Of a stretch of DNA of 11,876 nt, positions 1 through 5,977 are shown piece after piece. The DNA comes from an uncultured Erysipelotrichaceae bacterium. Its GTDB lineage: Bacteria > Bacillota_I > Bacilli_A > Erysipelotrichales > Erysipelotrichaceae. The translations under genes were made by a program, and so were the position numbers. The notes beneath the pieces are model-generated. The model had not been told where the DNA came from, ran no database searches, and worked only from the letters and a program-made list of their open reading frames with translations. The stretch spans positions 1 to 11,876 of the forward strand of contig CADBMY010000093.1 of assembly GCA_902795905.1 (NCBI GenBank), written 5' to 3'. Positions within the stretch are counted from its first letter, which is position 1. Every line of letters starts with the position of its first letter.

Positions 1-759
1 GATGACAAGGACAGAGTTCTGGTCAAGAGTGACGGCAGCTATACATACCTGATGCCGGATATTGCTTATCATCTCGATAAGCTGGACAGAGGCTTTGATG
101 CGCTGGTAGACTTCTTCGGTGCTGACCACCATGGTTATGTGCCGAGACTCAAGGCAGCGATACAGGCCCTCGGTTATCCTGCTGATAAGCTCAGTGTGGA
201 TATCATCCAGATGGCAAGGATGATCAAGGACGGCGAAGAATTCAAGCTCAGCAAGCGTTCCGGCAAGGCTGTAGCGCTGAGAGATCTGCTGGACGAAGCA
301 GGCGTGGATGCGGTCAGATACTTCTTCGCATCAAGAGCTGCCGATACCCAGATGGACTTCGATCTTGACATGGCCAAGAAACAAAGCAACGAGAATCCTG
401 TGTACTACGCACAGTATGCACATGCCAGAATGTGCTCAGTACTGGAAAAGGGTGCCGGTATTTCCTTCGCTGACAATTATGAAATGATCACGACGGAGAA
501 GGAGATGACACTGCTGAAGCTGATGAATGAATTTGAGCAGACAGTAGCGGATGCGGCAGACAGCAGAGCCCCGCACAGAATGGTCAACTACATTGCCCGT
601 TTTGCACAGGCATTCCACAGCTACTATAACGAAACCAGGATCGTGGATCCCGATCAGCCTGAGCTGACCGCACAGAGACTGGCCCTGATCGAGGCGTGCA
701 GGATCACAATGAAAAACGCTCTCGGCAGTATCGGAGTCAGTGCTCCGAGTCATATGTAA
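1..759 (+). CDS. argS: Arginyl-tRNA synthetase, C-terminal part (5' end outside window)
   Basis: Class Ia synthetase that charges tRNA-Arg with arginine in the cytoplasm. The reading frame is open from base 1, so 252 residues are visible. Members of the family are usually about 550-560 residues, so roughly the first 300, including the HIGH motif, lie upstream. Visible marks are the GADHHGY motif at residues 40-46 of the fragment and the KMSKS-type loop written KLSKR at 82-86, followed by SGKAV. After these comes the conserved NPVYYAQYAHAR stretch that opens the helical DALR anticodon-binding domain, which runs to the end. The typical C-terminal ending (GVSAPSHM) is intact. rpoE follows 14 bases after the stop and its ribosome binding site overlaps the argS stop codon, so the two are probably co-transcribed. 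Identification is secure. Confidence 0.96.
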   Translation, partial: DDKDRVLVKSDGSYTYLMPDIAYHLDKLDRGFDALVDFFGADHHGYVPRLKAAIQALGYPADKLSVDIIQMARMIKDGEEFKLSKRSGKAVALRDLLDEAGVDAVRYFFASRAADTQMDFDLDMAKKQSNENPVYYAQYAHARMCSVLEKGAGISFADNYEMITTEKEMTLLKLMNEFEQTVADAADSRAPHRMVNYIARFAQAFHSYYNETRIVDPDQPELTAQRLALIEACRITMKNALGSIGVSAPSHM

Positions 760-773
760 GGAGAGGAAAGAAA

Positions 774-1112
774 ATGTCTTCAAGTGTTGTCAGTATGACA
801 GATACGGCTTACCAGTTCCTGGCTAAGCGCAAGAAAGAAGTAGAGTTTGCCAAACTCTGGGCGGAAGTCGCAAAGGTGATCAAACTTCCGGAGAATCAGC
901 TCGGACGCAAGAAAGCAGAATTCTATTCACAGCTGATGCTGGACGGAAGATTTGCGCCGCTGAAGGGAAACAAGTGGGATCTTCGTGACCGCAGGACCTT
1001 TGAGGAAACACACATGGAAGTGGAAGAGGTCGATGATGACGAAGATGAACTCCTCGAGGATGAAAATGAAGAGGATGAACTTGATCTTCCCAAGAATGAC
1101 GAAGAGTACTAG
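774..1112 (+). CDS. rpoE: DNA-directed RNA polymerase delta subunit
   Basis: Accessory subunit of Gram-positive RNA polymerase. It helps enzyme recycling and transcription specificity. The protein has 112 residues. Residues about 6-75 are the HARE-HTH domain (MTDTAYQFL, the FAKLWAEV helix, and the LDGRFAPL...WDLRDR end), which matches RpoE. Residues 82-112 form an acidic tail: 20 of 31 are Asp or Glu and only one is Lys. The B. subtilis protein is about 173 residues, so this tail is much shorter, and the lysine tract that precedes the tail there is not visible. The start at 774 was chosen because AAGGAG at 758-763 lies upstream at a workable distance; an in-frame ATG at 696 lies inside argS and is unlikely. 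Probably in one operon with argS, ending at the hairpin at 1122-1146. Confidence 0.95.
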   Translation: MSSSVVSMTDTAYQFLAKRKKEVEFAKLWAEVAKVIKLPENQLGRKKAEFYSQLMLDGRFAPLKGNKWDLRDRRTFEETHMEVEEVDDDEDELLEDENEEDELDLPKNDEEY

Positions 1113-1121
1113 GAACAGAAA

Positions 1122-1146
1122 AAAGGCAGTTCATTGAACTGCCTTT
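1122..1146. terminator. Bidirectional intrinsic terminator between rpoE and the DUF937 gene
   Basis: A near-perfect palindrome: AAAGGCAGTTCA, one base, then TGAACTGCCTTT. The minus-strand reading is followed by a run of six T, so it is a good terminator for the DUF937 gene. The plus-strand reading has only TTT, then a mixed T-rich stretch, and should stop rpoE transcription less efficiently. Confidence 0.85.
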
Positions 1147-1165
1147 AGACTGTTTACAGGGATGA

Positions 1166-1906
1166 TTACTTCTTCATCAGTGCGGTCAGGATGTTCAGAA
1201 GATCGCTGCCGTTGATGGTCGTGTCATTCTGTGTCTGCTGAGGCTGGGAGACACCCAGGAAGCTTTCCAGAAGACTCGGAGTCTGTACCTGCTGAGGCTG
1301 CTGAGGAGCTACACCAAGCAGATTGGAGAGCATGTTGGAAGTGAAGCTGGGCTTCACTGTCTGCTGAGCCTGCTGGCCGCTGAACAGGGAAGACAGAACA
1401 CTCTGCTGCTGTACCTGCTGCTGAGCTGCTGTCTGGCCGGCAAACATGGTCAGAAGATCGCCGAGATCGAAGACATCGTCTGCCTTGTCCATGGAGTGTG
1501 CAGCGTTTGCGGCTGCCGCAAGACCTGCGAGAAGAGCCGGAGCGATACTGCCGAGAGTCTTTGTGACATCAGCTGCCTTGGCACCTGTCTCATCGGACAG
1601 AGCACGGACGACCTTATCGGTATCGTTGCCGAGGATGTGGCCGATGATCTTGCCGCCGTCAACTTCGTCAACTTCGTCGATCTGCTCTGCCATGGTCTTT
1701 GTTACATTATGCTGTGTAAGTGCACCAAGCAGAGATAAGGCACCCGACTGTGAGGAAGCGTTCTTGGTCATGTACTTGATCAGAACAGGGATAGCCGCAA
1801 CGATGAGTTTTGTGACCAGTTCAGTGCTGAGTCCGGTTTTCTTGGAAACGGAATTAACTGACTGTGAAGAGATCATGGACTTCAATAATAATTGTAATAA
1901 ATTCAT
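1166..1906 (-). CDS. DUF937 family protein with glutamine-rich C-terminal repeats
   Basis: A 246-residue protein of unknown function. Residues about 1-158 resemble DUF937 (YidB-like) proteins: an amphipathic N-terminal helix (MNLLQLLLKSM), the phrase GLSTELVTKLIVAAIPVLI, and a second Ala/Leu-rich helical copy around TKTLGSIAPALLAGLAAAA (116-134). From about 147 to the end there are five loosely repeated units. Each holds a short hydrophobic helix (DLLTMFAG, VLSSLFSG, MLSNLLGV, LLESFLGV, DLLNILTAL) and the first four are followed by Gln/Pro-rich linkers. No signal peptide or clear membrane span is seen. The start is set by AGAAGGAG just upstream of ATG at 1906. A TATAAT box lies at 1949-1944 on this strand. 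The gene is a lone transcription unit facing rpoE and ends at a shared hairpin. The family call is moderately sure; the function is not known. Confidence 0.8.
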   Translation of the reverse strand: MNLLQLLLKSMISSQSVNSVSKKTGLSTELVTKLIVAAIPVLIKYMTKNASSQSGALSLLGALTQHNVTKTMAEQIDEVDEVDGGKIIGHILGNDTDKVVRALSDETGAKAADVTKTLGSIAPALLAGLAAAANAAHSMDKADDVFDLGDLLTMFAGQTAAQQQVQQQSVLSSLFSGQQAQQTVKPSFTSNMLSNLLGVAPQQPQQVQTPSLLESFLGVSQPQQTQNDTTINGSDLLNILTALMKK

Positions 1907-1919
1907 TTCTTTCTCCTTC

Positions 1920-1949
1920 TCATGTTCACATGATGTTACTTACATTATA
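1920..1949 (-). promoter_or_regulatory. Promoter -10 box and leader inverted repeat of the DUF937 gene
   Basis: On the minus strand a perfect TATAAT lies at 1949-1944, about 38 bases before the start codon. No convincing -35 box is visible 16-18 bases upstream (TGTCTT is the best candidate). Just downstream, at 1933-1920, is the inverted repeat TCATGT-GA-ACATGA. It would sit near the 5' end of the transcript, immediately before the AGAAGGAG ribosome binding site. Confidence 0.55.
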
Positions 1950-1980
1950 CTTCGTTATGAGGGAATAAGACATAATTTTC

Positions 1981-2007
1981 ACGAAATGCGTATACACGGC
2001 ATTTTGT
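1981..2007. repeat. Imperfect inverted repeat in the divergent intergenic region
   Basis: ACGAAATGC at 1981-1989 is opposed by GCATTTTGT at 1999-2007, with a 9-base centre. Eight of nine positions are Watson-Crick pairs and the ninth is G-T. It lies between the -10 box of the DUF937 gene and that of the HAD gene, where an operator would be expected. A T-rich run follows at 2017-2023 on the plus strand, but 9 bases of gap make it a poor terminator. Confidence 0.45.
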
Positions 2008-2039
2008 CTGCAGTTCTTTTTTTATTGTGTTAAATACAG

Positions 2040-2045
2040 TAGAAT
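2040..2045 (+). promoter_or_regulatory. Putative -10 box (TAGAAT) for the HAD-murA operon
   Basis: TAGAAT matches the vegetative -10 consensus at five of six positions, and the same variant is used before rpmE and tsaC in this window. No good -35 is present at 16-18 bases; a T-rich tract at 2014-2023 may act instead. Transcription would begin near 2052, only about 8 bases before the HAD start codon. Confidence 0.5.
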
Positions 2046-2059
2046 ATGTACGGACAGCG

Positions 2060-2713
2060 ATGATCAGAGCGGTTTTATTTGACATGGACGGCATTCTCTG
2101 CGACAGTGAGGCTTTCTATATGGAAGGAACCCTTGCCTGGATGCGCAGATACGGCTATCAGGGCACACTGCAGGAGATCTGTACGATCGTCGGCACAACG
2201 ATGGAAGAGACATACAGGATCCTGCGTGATCTGCTCGGCGGTGTGCTGACAGAAACAGAGATCGCGGCGGAAAACGACCGCTATTTCCGGGAGGAATGCT
2301 CGCTGAACTACGCTGAGATCATGTTTGCGGATGTGCCGCAGATGCTGGCAAAGCTTAAGGATGCCGGGTATCTGCTTGCCTGCTGTTCATCTTCGCCGCG
2401 GCATACCGTGGATAAAGCTCTGCAGGAAATGGGTATCCGCCTGTATTTTGACTGTGTGCTGGCTGCCGAGGATATACGCAGAAACAAGCCGTTTCCGGAT
2501 GTGTATCTGAAAGCGGCAGAGAAGCTCGGTGTACAGCCGCAGGAATGTGTGGTATATGAAGATTCCCGTCCCGGTACGGAAGCCGGGAAACGGGCAGGAA
2601 TGTTTGTGATCGCCAGAAGAGATGAGCGCTTCGGACAGGATGTATCGGAAGCGGACATGATCACAGACAATATCAGAGAGATGACAGAAGCAGTGATAAG
2701 GGGGACTATATGA
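2060..2713 (+). CDS. HAD-superfamily hydrolase (beta-phosphoglucomutase-like, subfamily IA)
   Basis: A 217-residue phosphatase or phosphomutase of the haloacid dehalogenase superfamily, probably cytoplasmic. All four motifs are visible: motif I FDMDGIL with nucleophile D8 and acid D10, motif II in CCSSSP (about S110), motif III Lys in NKPFPDVY (K143), and motif IV YEDSRPG with E167 and D168. A helical cap of about 65 residues follows motif I, as in the phosphoglucomutase/phosphoglycolate phosphatase group. The substrate cannot be told from sequence. ATG at 2060 was chosen because it opens directly into the beta strand MIRAVLFDMDG. A GTG at 2027 would add 11 residues, but the TAGAAT -10 box lies inside that extension. 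No strong ribosome binding site is seen. The stop overlaps the murA start (ATGA), so the two are translationally coupled. Confidence 0.9.
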   Translation: MIRAVLFDMDGILCDSEAFYMEGTLAWMRRYGYQGTLQEICTIVGTTMEETYRILRDLLGGVLTETEIAAENDRYFREECSLNYAEIMFADVPQMLAKLKDAGYLLACCSSSPRHTVDKALQEMGIRLYFDCVLAAEDIRRNKPFPDVYLKAAEKLGVQPQECVVYEDSRPGTEAGKRAGMFVIARRDERFGQDVSEADMITDNIREMTEAVIRGTI

Positions 2714-3972
2714 AGGAAGTGATCAAGATCGAAGGCGGCAGACGTCTGAAGGGAGAAGTAACGATATCGGGCAGTAAAAATGCAACGGTGGCACTGATTC
2801 CGGCAGCGGTGCTGGCAAATGAACCTGTAACGATCCTCGGGGTCCCGGACATCTCCGATGTCAGATCTCTTTCCGAGATCCTGCGTATTCTGAATGTGGA
2901 CGTAAGAGAAGAAGGCGACATGCTGAGGATCGATCCGACAAAGATGCGCAATGTCGATCTGGAACAGGATGTTGTGACTAAACTGCGGGCATCCTACTAC
3001 TTTATGGGTGCACTGCTCGGCAAGTACGGTCATGTACGGATCAAGATGCCGGGAGGATGCTACCTCGGACCAAGACCTATCGATCTGCATATCAAGGGCT
3101 TTGAAGCTCTTGGAGCAGTTGTGGAATACGAAAGAGGCGGTTATACGATCCATGCGGATGAACTGACAGGCGCAAAGATCTTCCTGGATATTGCCTCGGT
3201 CGGAGCGACCATCAACATCATGATGGCAGCGGCTTACGCGGATGGCAGGACAACGATCGAGAATGCGGCCAGAGAGCCGGAGATCATCGATGTGGCAACA
3301 CTGCTCAACAAGATGGGGGCCAATGTCAAGGGTGCCGGCACCAACGTCATTACGATCGACGGTGTCAGGAACCTGAACGGATGTGTACATGAGATCATTC
3401 CCGACCGCATCGAAGCAGGTACATTTGTGATCATGGCTGCAGCCTGTGCCGATGAGATGAAGATCTCCAATATCATTCCCAAGCATATCGAAGCCCTGAC
3501 TTCCAAACTGGAGGAAATGGGTGTAAACATGGAGATCGGTATTGACAGTATTACCGTACGCAATTCCGGTCCTCTGCATGCGATCGATGTAACGACGAAA
3601 CCATATCCGGGCTTTGCGACAGACCTGCAGCAGCCGCTGACAGCACTGCTTACACAGGCGGAAGGTGTCAGTCACGTGACCGATACGGTATACAGCGAGC
3701 GTTTCAAGCACTGTGTGGAATTACAGAGAATGGGTGCCGAGATCGAGATCAGTAAGGGATCAAGCACGATCACCGGACCCAGGAAATTATACGGAGACAA
3801 GGTGACAGCGACAGACCTGCGCTGCGGGGCAAGTATGATCATTGCCGGACTGCTGGCAGAAGGCACGACGGAGATCCACGATACATATCATATCGACAGA
3901 GGATATGATGATATCGACGGGAAGCTGAAAAAACTGGGAGCTGTGATCTACAGAGAGAAGATCGAAGACTAG
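2710..3972 (+). CDS. murA: UDP-N-acetylglucosamine 1-carboxyvinyltransferase (MurA)
   Basis: Transfers enolpyruvate from phosphoenolpyruvate to UDP-GlcNAc, the first committed step of peptidoglycan synthesis, in the cytoplasm. At 420 residues it has the usual length. Visible marks are the N-terminal SGSKNA motif with K23 and N24, the KLRASYYFMGALL segment with R93 (91-103), and the active-site loop PGGCYLGPRPIDLHIKG with Cys117. That cysteine matches E. coli Cys115, the residue alkylated by fosfomycin, so the enzyme is predicted to be fosfomycin-sensitive. The inside-out alpha/beta barrel halves are both complete to the end. The start is fixed by AAGGGGG at 2698-2704 and by the ATGA overlap with the HAD gene. 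Many Bacillota carry a second murA copy elsewhere, so which paralogue (A or B) this is cannot be decided here. The terminator follows at once. Confidence 0.97.
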   Translation: MKEVIKIEGGRRLKGEVTISGSKNATVALIPAAVLANEPVTILGVPDISDVRSLSEILRILNVDVREEGDMLRIDPTKMRNVDLEQDVVTKLRASYYFMGALLGKYGHVRIKMPGGCYLGPRPIDLHIKGFEALGAVVEYERGGYTIHADELTGAKIFLDIASVGATINIMMAAAYADGRTTIENAAREPEIIDVATLLNKMGANVKGAGTNVITIDGVRNLNGCVHEIIPDRIEAGTFVIMAAACADEMKISNIIPKHIEALTSKLEEMGVNMEIGIDSITVRNSGPLHAIDVTTKPYPGFATDLQQPLTALLTQAEGVSHVTDTVYSERFKHCVELQRMGAEIEISKGSSTITGPRKLYGDKVTATDLRCGASMIIAGLLAEGTTEIHDTYHIDRGYDDIDGKLKKLGAVIYREKIED

Positions 3973-3996
3973 TCCGGAGAGATCCGGACTTTTCTT
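3971..3996 (+). terminator. Intrinsic terminator of the HAD-murA operon
   Basis: An 8-bp perfect stem AGTCCGGA / TCCGGACT closed by a GAGA (GNRA) tetraloop, followed by TTTCTT. The first stem arm overlaps the last two bases of the murA stop codon. The 14-base core CCGGAGAGATCCGG is identical to the core of the terminator after rpmE. Confidence 0.92.
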
Positions 3997-4001
3997 ATGT
4001 G

Positions 4002-4030
4002 TTGACAGGATATATTTGTGATATTAAAAT
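4002..4030 (+). promoter_or_regulatory. Promoter of the SPFH-RHH-ABC operon
   Basis: TTGACA at 4002-4007 (perfect -35) and TAAAAT at 4025-4030 (five of six) are separated by 17 bases, the best spacing. It starts directly after the murA terminator, so the operon is an independent unit. The spacer and the start region hold three GATAT repeats (see the separate entry), which suggests repression. Confidence 0.85.
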
Positions 4031-4037
4031 GATATCA
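4009..4037 (+). promoter_or_regulatory. Three GATAT direct repeats at 11-bp period, putative operator
   Basis: GATAT occurs at 4009, 4020 and 4031, exactly 11 bases apart each time. The copies span the promoter spacer, the edge of the -10 box and the expected transcription start. The third copy lies in the perfect palindrome TGATATCA (4030-4037). Ribbon-helix-helix regulators bind short half-sites about one helical turn apart, and the operon's second gene encodes such a protein. Binding is inferred, not shown. Confidence 0.55.
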
Positions 4038-4054
4038 GAATGATGAGGTGATAG

Positions 4055-5050
4055 ATGATGAAAGAGATCATCCTTGAAAACAAGAAGAATGGTATGTCTG
4101 TACTGATCGGCATCCTGGCAGCGTATGTGCTGGTCATTGCCGGTATGGTAAGCGGTTTTGCGAACAATCCCCTGAAATTTGTGATTTGTATCATACTGCT
4201 GGCGGTGCTGTGGATCCCGCTGCTTGGTCTGCGCGTACTGAAGCCGCAGGAGGCTCTGGTGCTGACCCTGTTCGGTAAATATACAGGAACGATCAAGGGT
4301 GAGGGTTTTTACTTTGTCAATCCGTTCTCGGTATCGGTGAATCCTGCCGCAAGGACGCATCTGAGCCAGAGCGGTGATGTCAAGAAGGCCGATTCCGGTG
4401 TGACCGGCATCACTGTCAACGGTGTTGAGATCGCCAGTAAGAAGATCTCTCTGAAGATCATGACCCTGAACAATGCCAGACAGAAGATCAACGATGTTCT
4501 CGGCAATCCCGTAGAGATCGGTATTGCTGTAACATGGCGGGTTACGGATACGGCCAAGGCTGTATTCAATGTCGATAACTATAAAGAGTATCTGTCCCTG
4601 ATGTGTGATACAGCTCTGCGCAATATCGTGAGACTCTATCCGTACGATGTCGCGCCGAATGTCGATACGACCGGTGACGGACAGGCAGATGACGGTTCCC
4701 TGCGCGGTTCTTCCAACGTAGTGGCGGAACGTATCCGTGAGGAGATCCAGAAGAATGTGGATGAAGCCGGTATCGAGATCATCGATGCCAGGATCACGTA
4801 TCTTGCCTATGCACCGGAGATCGCAGCGGTCATGCTGCAGAGACAGCAGGCTTCGGCCATCATCGATGCCAGAAAGATGATCGTAGACGGTGCTGTGGGT
4901 ATGGTGGAGATGGCACTTGACCGTCTGAAGGAAAACGAAGTCGTGGATCTGGACGACGAAAGAAAAGCAGCGATGGTATCCAATCTGCTGGTTGTGCTCT
5001 GCGGCAACCATGACGCACAGCCTGTCGTGAATTCAGGCAGTCTGTACTGA
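4055..5050 (+). CDS. SPFH (band 7) domain membrane protein
   Basis: A 331-residue membrane protein of the SPFH/prohibitin/flotillin class, whose members form oligomeric membrane scaffolds. Two hydrophobic segments near the N terminus (about 14-35 and 41-59) form a hairpin anchor. The SPFH core begins at the typical phrase [20 protein letters not shown]...[10 protein letters not shown] (about 60-95). It continues through [23 protein letters not shown] to the helix [24 protein letters not shown]. No long coiled coil like that of flotillins is present, and the C-terminal tail is short. Two adjacent ATG codons, 4055 and 4058, could start it: GAGGTG at 4045-4050 is 4 bases before the first and 7 before the second, so the second may be the real one. 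It is the first gene of a four-gene operon. The family is clear; the cellular job is unknown. Confidence 0.9.
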   Translation: MMKEIILENKKNGMSVLIGILAAYVLVIAGMVSGFANNPLKFVICIILLAVLWIPLLGLRVLKPQEALVLTLFGKYTGTIKGEGFYFVNPFSVSVNPAARTHLSQSGDVKKADSGVTGITVNGVEIASKKISLKIMTLNNARQKINDVLGNPVEIGIAVTWRVTDTAKAVFNVDNYKEYLSLMCDTALRNIVRLYPYDVAPNVDTTGDGQADDGSLRGSSNVVAERIREEIQKNVDEAGIEIIDARITYLAYAPEIAAVMLQRQQASAIIDARKMIVDGAVGMVEMALDRLKENEVVDLDDERKAAMVSNLLVVLCGNHDAQPVVNSGSLY

Positions 5051-5051
5051 T

Positions 5052-5255
5052 ATGGAAGATAACCGGAAAAAACAGATCCCGCTGCGGCTTTCTCCGAAAC
5101 TCTACAACGCGATCGCGGCCTGGGCGGAAGATGACTTCCGTTCCGTCAACGGTCAGATCGAATACCTGCTGACGGAGTGTGTCAGACAGCGGAAGAAGAA
5201 TGGTAAATATGTGTCTGACGAGCTCGATGTACCGCCTGAGCTGGACATAGAATAG
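5052..5255 (+). CDS. Arc-like ribbon-helix-helix DNA-binding protein
   Basis: A 67-residue protein with the form of an Arc/CopG ribbon-helix-helix domain. The strand KQIPLRLS (about 7-14) is followed by helix A ([15 protein letters not shown]), the turn FRSVNG, and helix B ([15 protein letters not shown]), then an acidic tail ending ELDIE. The strand carries alternating polar and hydrophobic residues, as needed to enter the DNA major groove as a dimer. Its ATG lies one base after the SPFH stop and no clear ribosome binding site precedes it, so translation is probably coupled to the SPFH gene. No toxin gene is next to it, so a role as an antitoxin is not supported. I infer a local repressor acting on the GATAT repeats at 4009-4037, or a membrane-tethered partner of the SPFH protein. 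Confidence 0.8.
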   Translation: MEDNRKKQIPLRLSPKLYNAIAAWAEDDFRSVNGQIEYLLTECVRQRKKNGKYVSDELDVPPELDIE

Positions 5256-5263
5256 GAGTATAT

Positions 5264-5977
5264 ATGTTAACGATACAGGGACTGCGCAAGTCTTTTGGGA
5301 CAAAGGAAGTACTTCATGGTATTGATCTGCAGGTCAATGACGGTGAGATCTTCGGCTTTATCGGTCATAACGGGGCAGGGAAAACAACGACACTGCGCTG
5401 TACAGCCGGCATCCTGTCATTTAATGACGGAAAGATACTGATCAACGGTACCGATCTGCAGAAGGCGCCGGTCAAGGCAAAGATGCAGATGGCATATCTG
5501 CCGGATAATCCCGATCTCTATGAACAGCTGACCGGAATCAAGTTCCTGAACTTTATCTGCGATATGTATGATGTACCGCAGAATGTAAGAGAAGAGAGAA
5601 TACGCAGTCTGGCGGAAGACTTCGAGATCTATGCGAATCTTGGTGATCCCCTGAAGTCGTATTCACATGGTATGAAGCAGAAGACGGCTGTGATTGCGGC
5701 GTTGATCCATGAGCCGAAACTGCTGATCCTTGATGAACCGTTTGTCGGTCTCGATCCCAAGGCTTCATATCTGCTTAAGCAGAAGATGAAGGAGCTGTGT
5801 GCAGGCGGCAGTTCGATCTTCTTCTCCAGTCATGTGCTGGAGGTCGTTGAGAATCTCTGTGACCGCATTGCCATCCTGCGGCAGGGCGAGATCGTCATGT
5901 CAGGTACGGCGGATGAGATCCTGGCACAGGGTCAGTCGCTTGAAGATCTGTTCCTGGAACTGGAGAATGTCGGATGA
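5264..5977 (+). CDS. ABC transporter ATP-binding protein
   Basis: A 237-residue ATPase that would power the permease encoded by the next gene, on the cytoplasmic face of the membrane. Motifs are Walker A GHNGAGKTT (34-42), signature YSHGMKQK (133-140, with SHGMK replacing LSGGQ), Walker B LLILDEPF with catalytic E158, D-loop GLDP (162-165) and switch His190. At the Q-loop position the sequence is AYLPDNPDLYE, so Asp81 or a neighbour stands where Gln is usual; related exporter ATPases of the EcsA type share this. The start is supported by AGGAG at 5254-5258, which overlaps the stop codon of the ribbon-helix-helix gene. The end overlaps the permease by ATGA. It resembles the ATPases of two-component exporters in Bacillota; the cargo is unknown. 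Confidence 0.93.
   Translation: MLTIQGLRKSFGTKEVLHGIDLQVNDGEIFGFIGHNGAGKTTTLRCTAGILSFNDGKILINGTDLQKAPVKAKMQMAYLPDNPDLYEQLTGIKFLNFICDMYDVPQNVREERIRSLAEDFEIYANLGDPLKSYSHGMKQKTAVIAALIHEPKLLILDEPFVGLDPKASYLLKQKMKELCAGGSSIFFSSHVLEVVENLCDRIAILRQGEIVMSGTADEILAQGQSLEDLFLELENVG

Noticed and set aside
696..773. In-frame ATG inside argS as the rpoE start
   Set aside because: A good AAGGAG site precedes the ATG at 774, and the extra residues are unlike RpoE.
2010..2030. Plus-strand terminator made by the inverted repeat at 1981-2007 and the T run at 2017-2023
   Set aside because: The T run begins 9 bases after the stem, and no plus-strand gene ends nearby.
2027..2059. GTG start adding 11 residues to the HAD protein
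   Set aside because: The extension contains the likely -10 box, and the family begins directly with the first beta strand.
2308..3711. 467-codon open frame on the minus strand antisense to the HAD gene and murA
   Set aside because: It runs opposite two clearly real genes with all catalytic motifs. Its product is rich in His, Cys and Arg with no recognisable domain, as expected of an antisense shadow.
3995..5011. 338-codon minus-strand frame across the SPFH gene
   Set aside because: Covers the SPFH coding region in antisense. Its product is His/Arg/Asp-rich and matches no family I recognise.
5052..5255. Antitoxin of a toxin-antitoxin pair
   Set aside because: The fold suits an antitoxin, but neither neighbour is a small toxin: one is an SPFH protein and the other an ABC ATPase.
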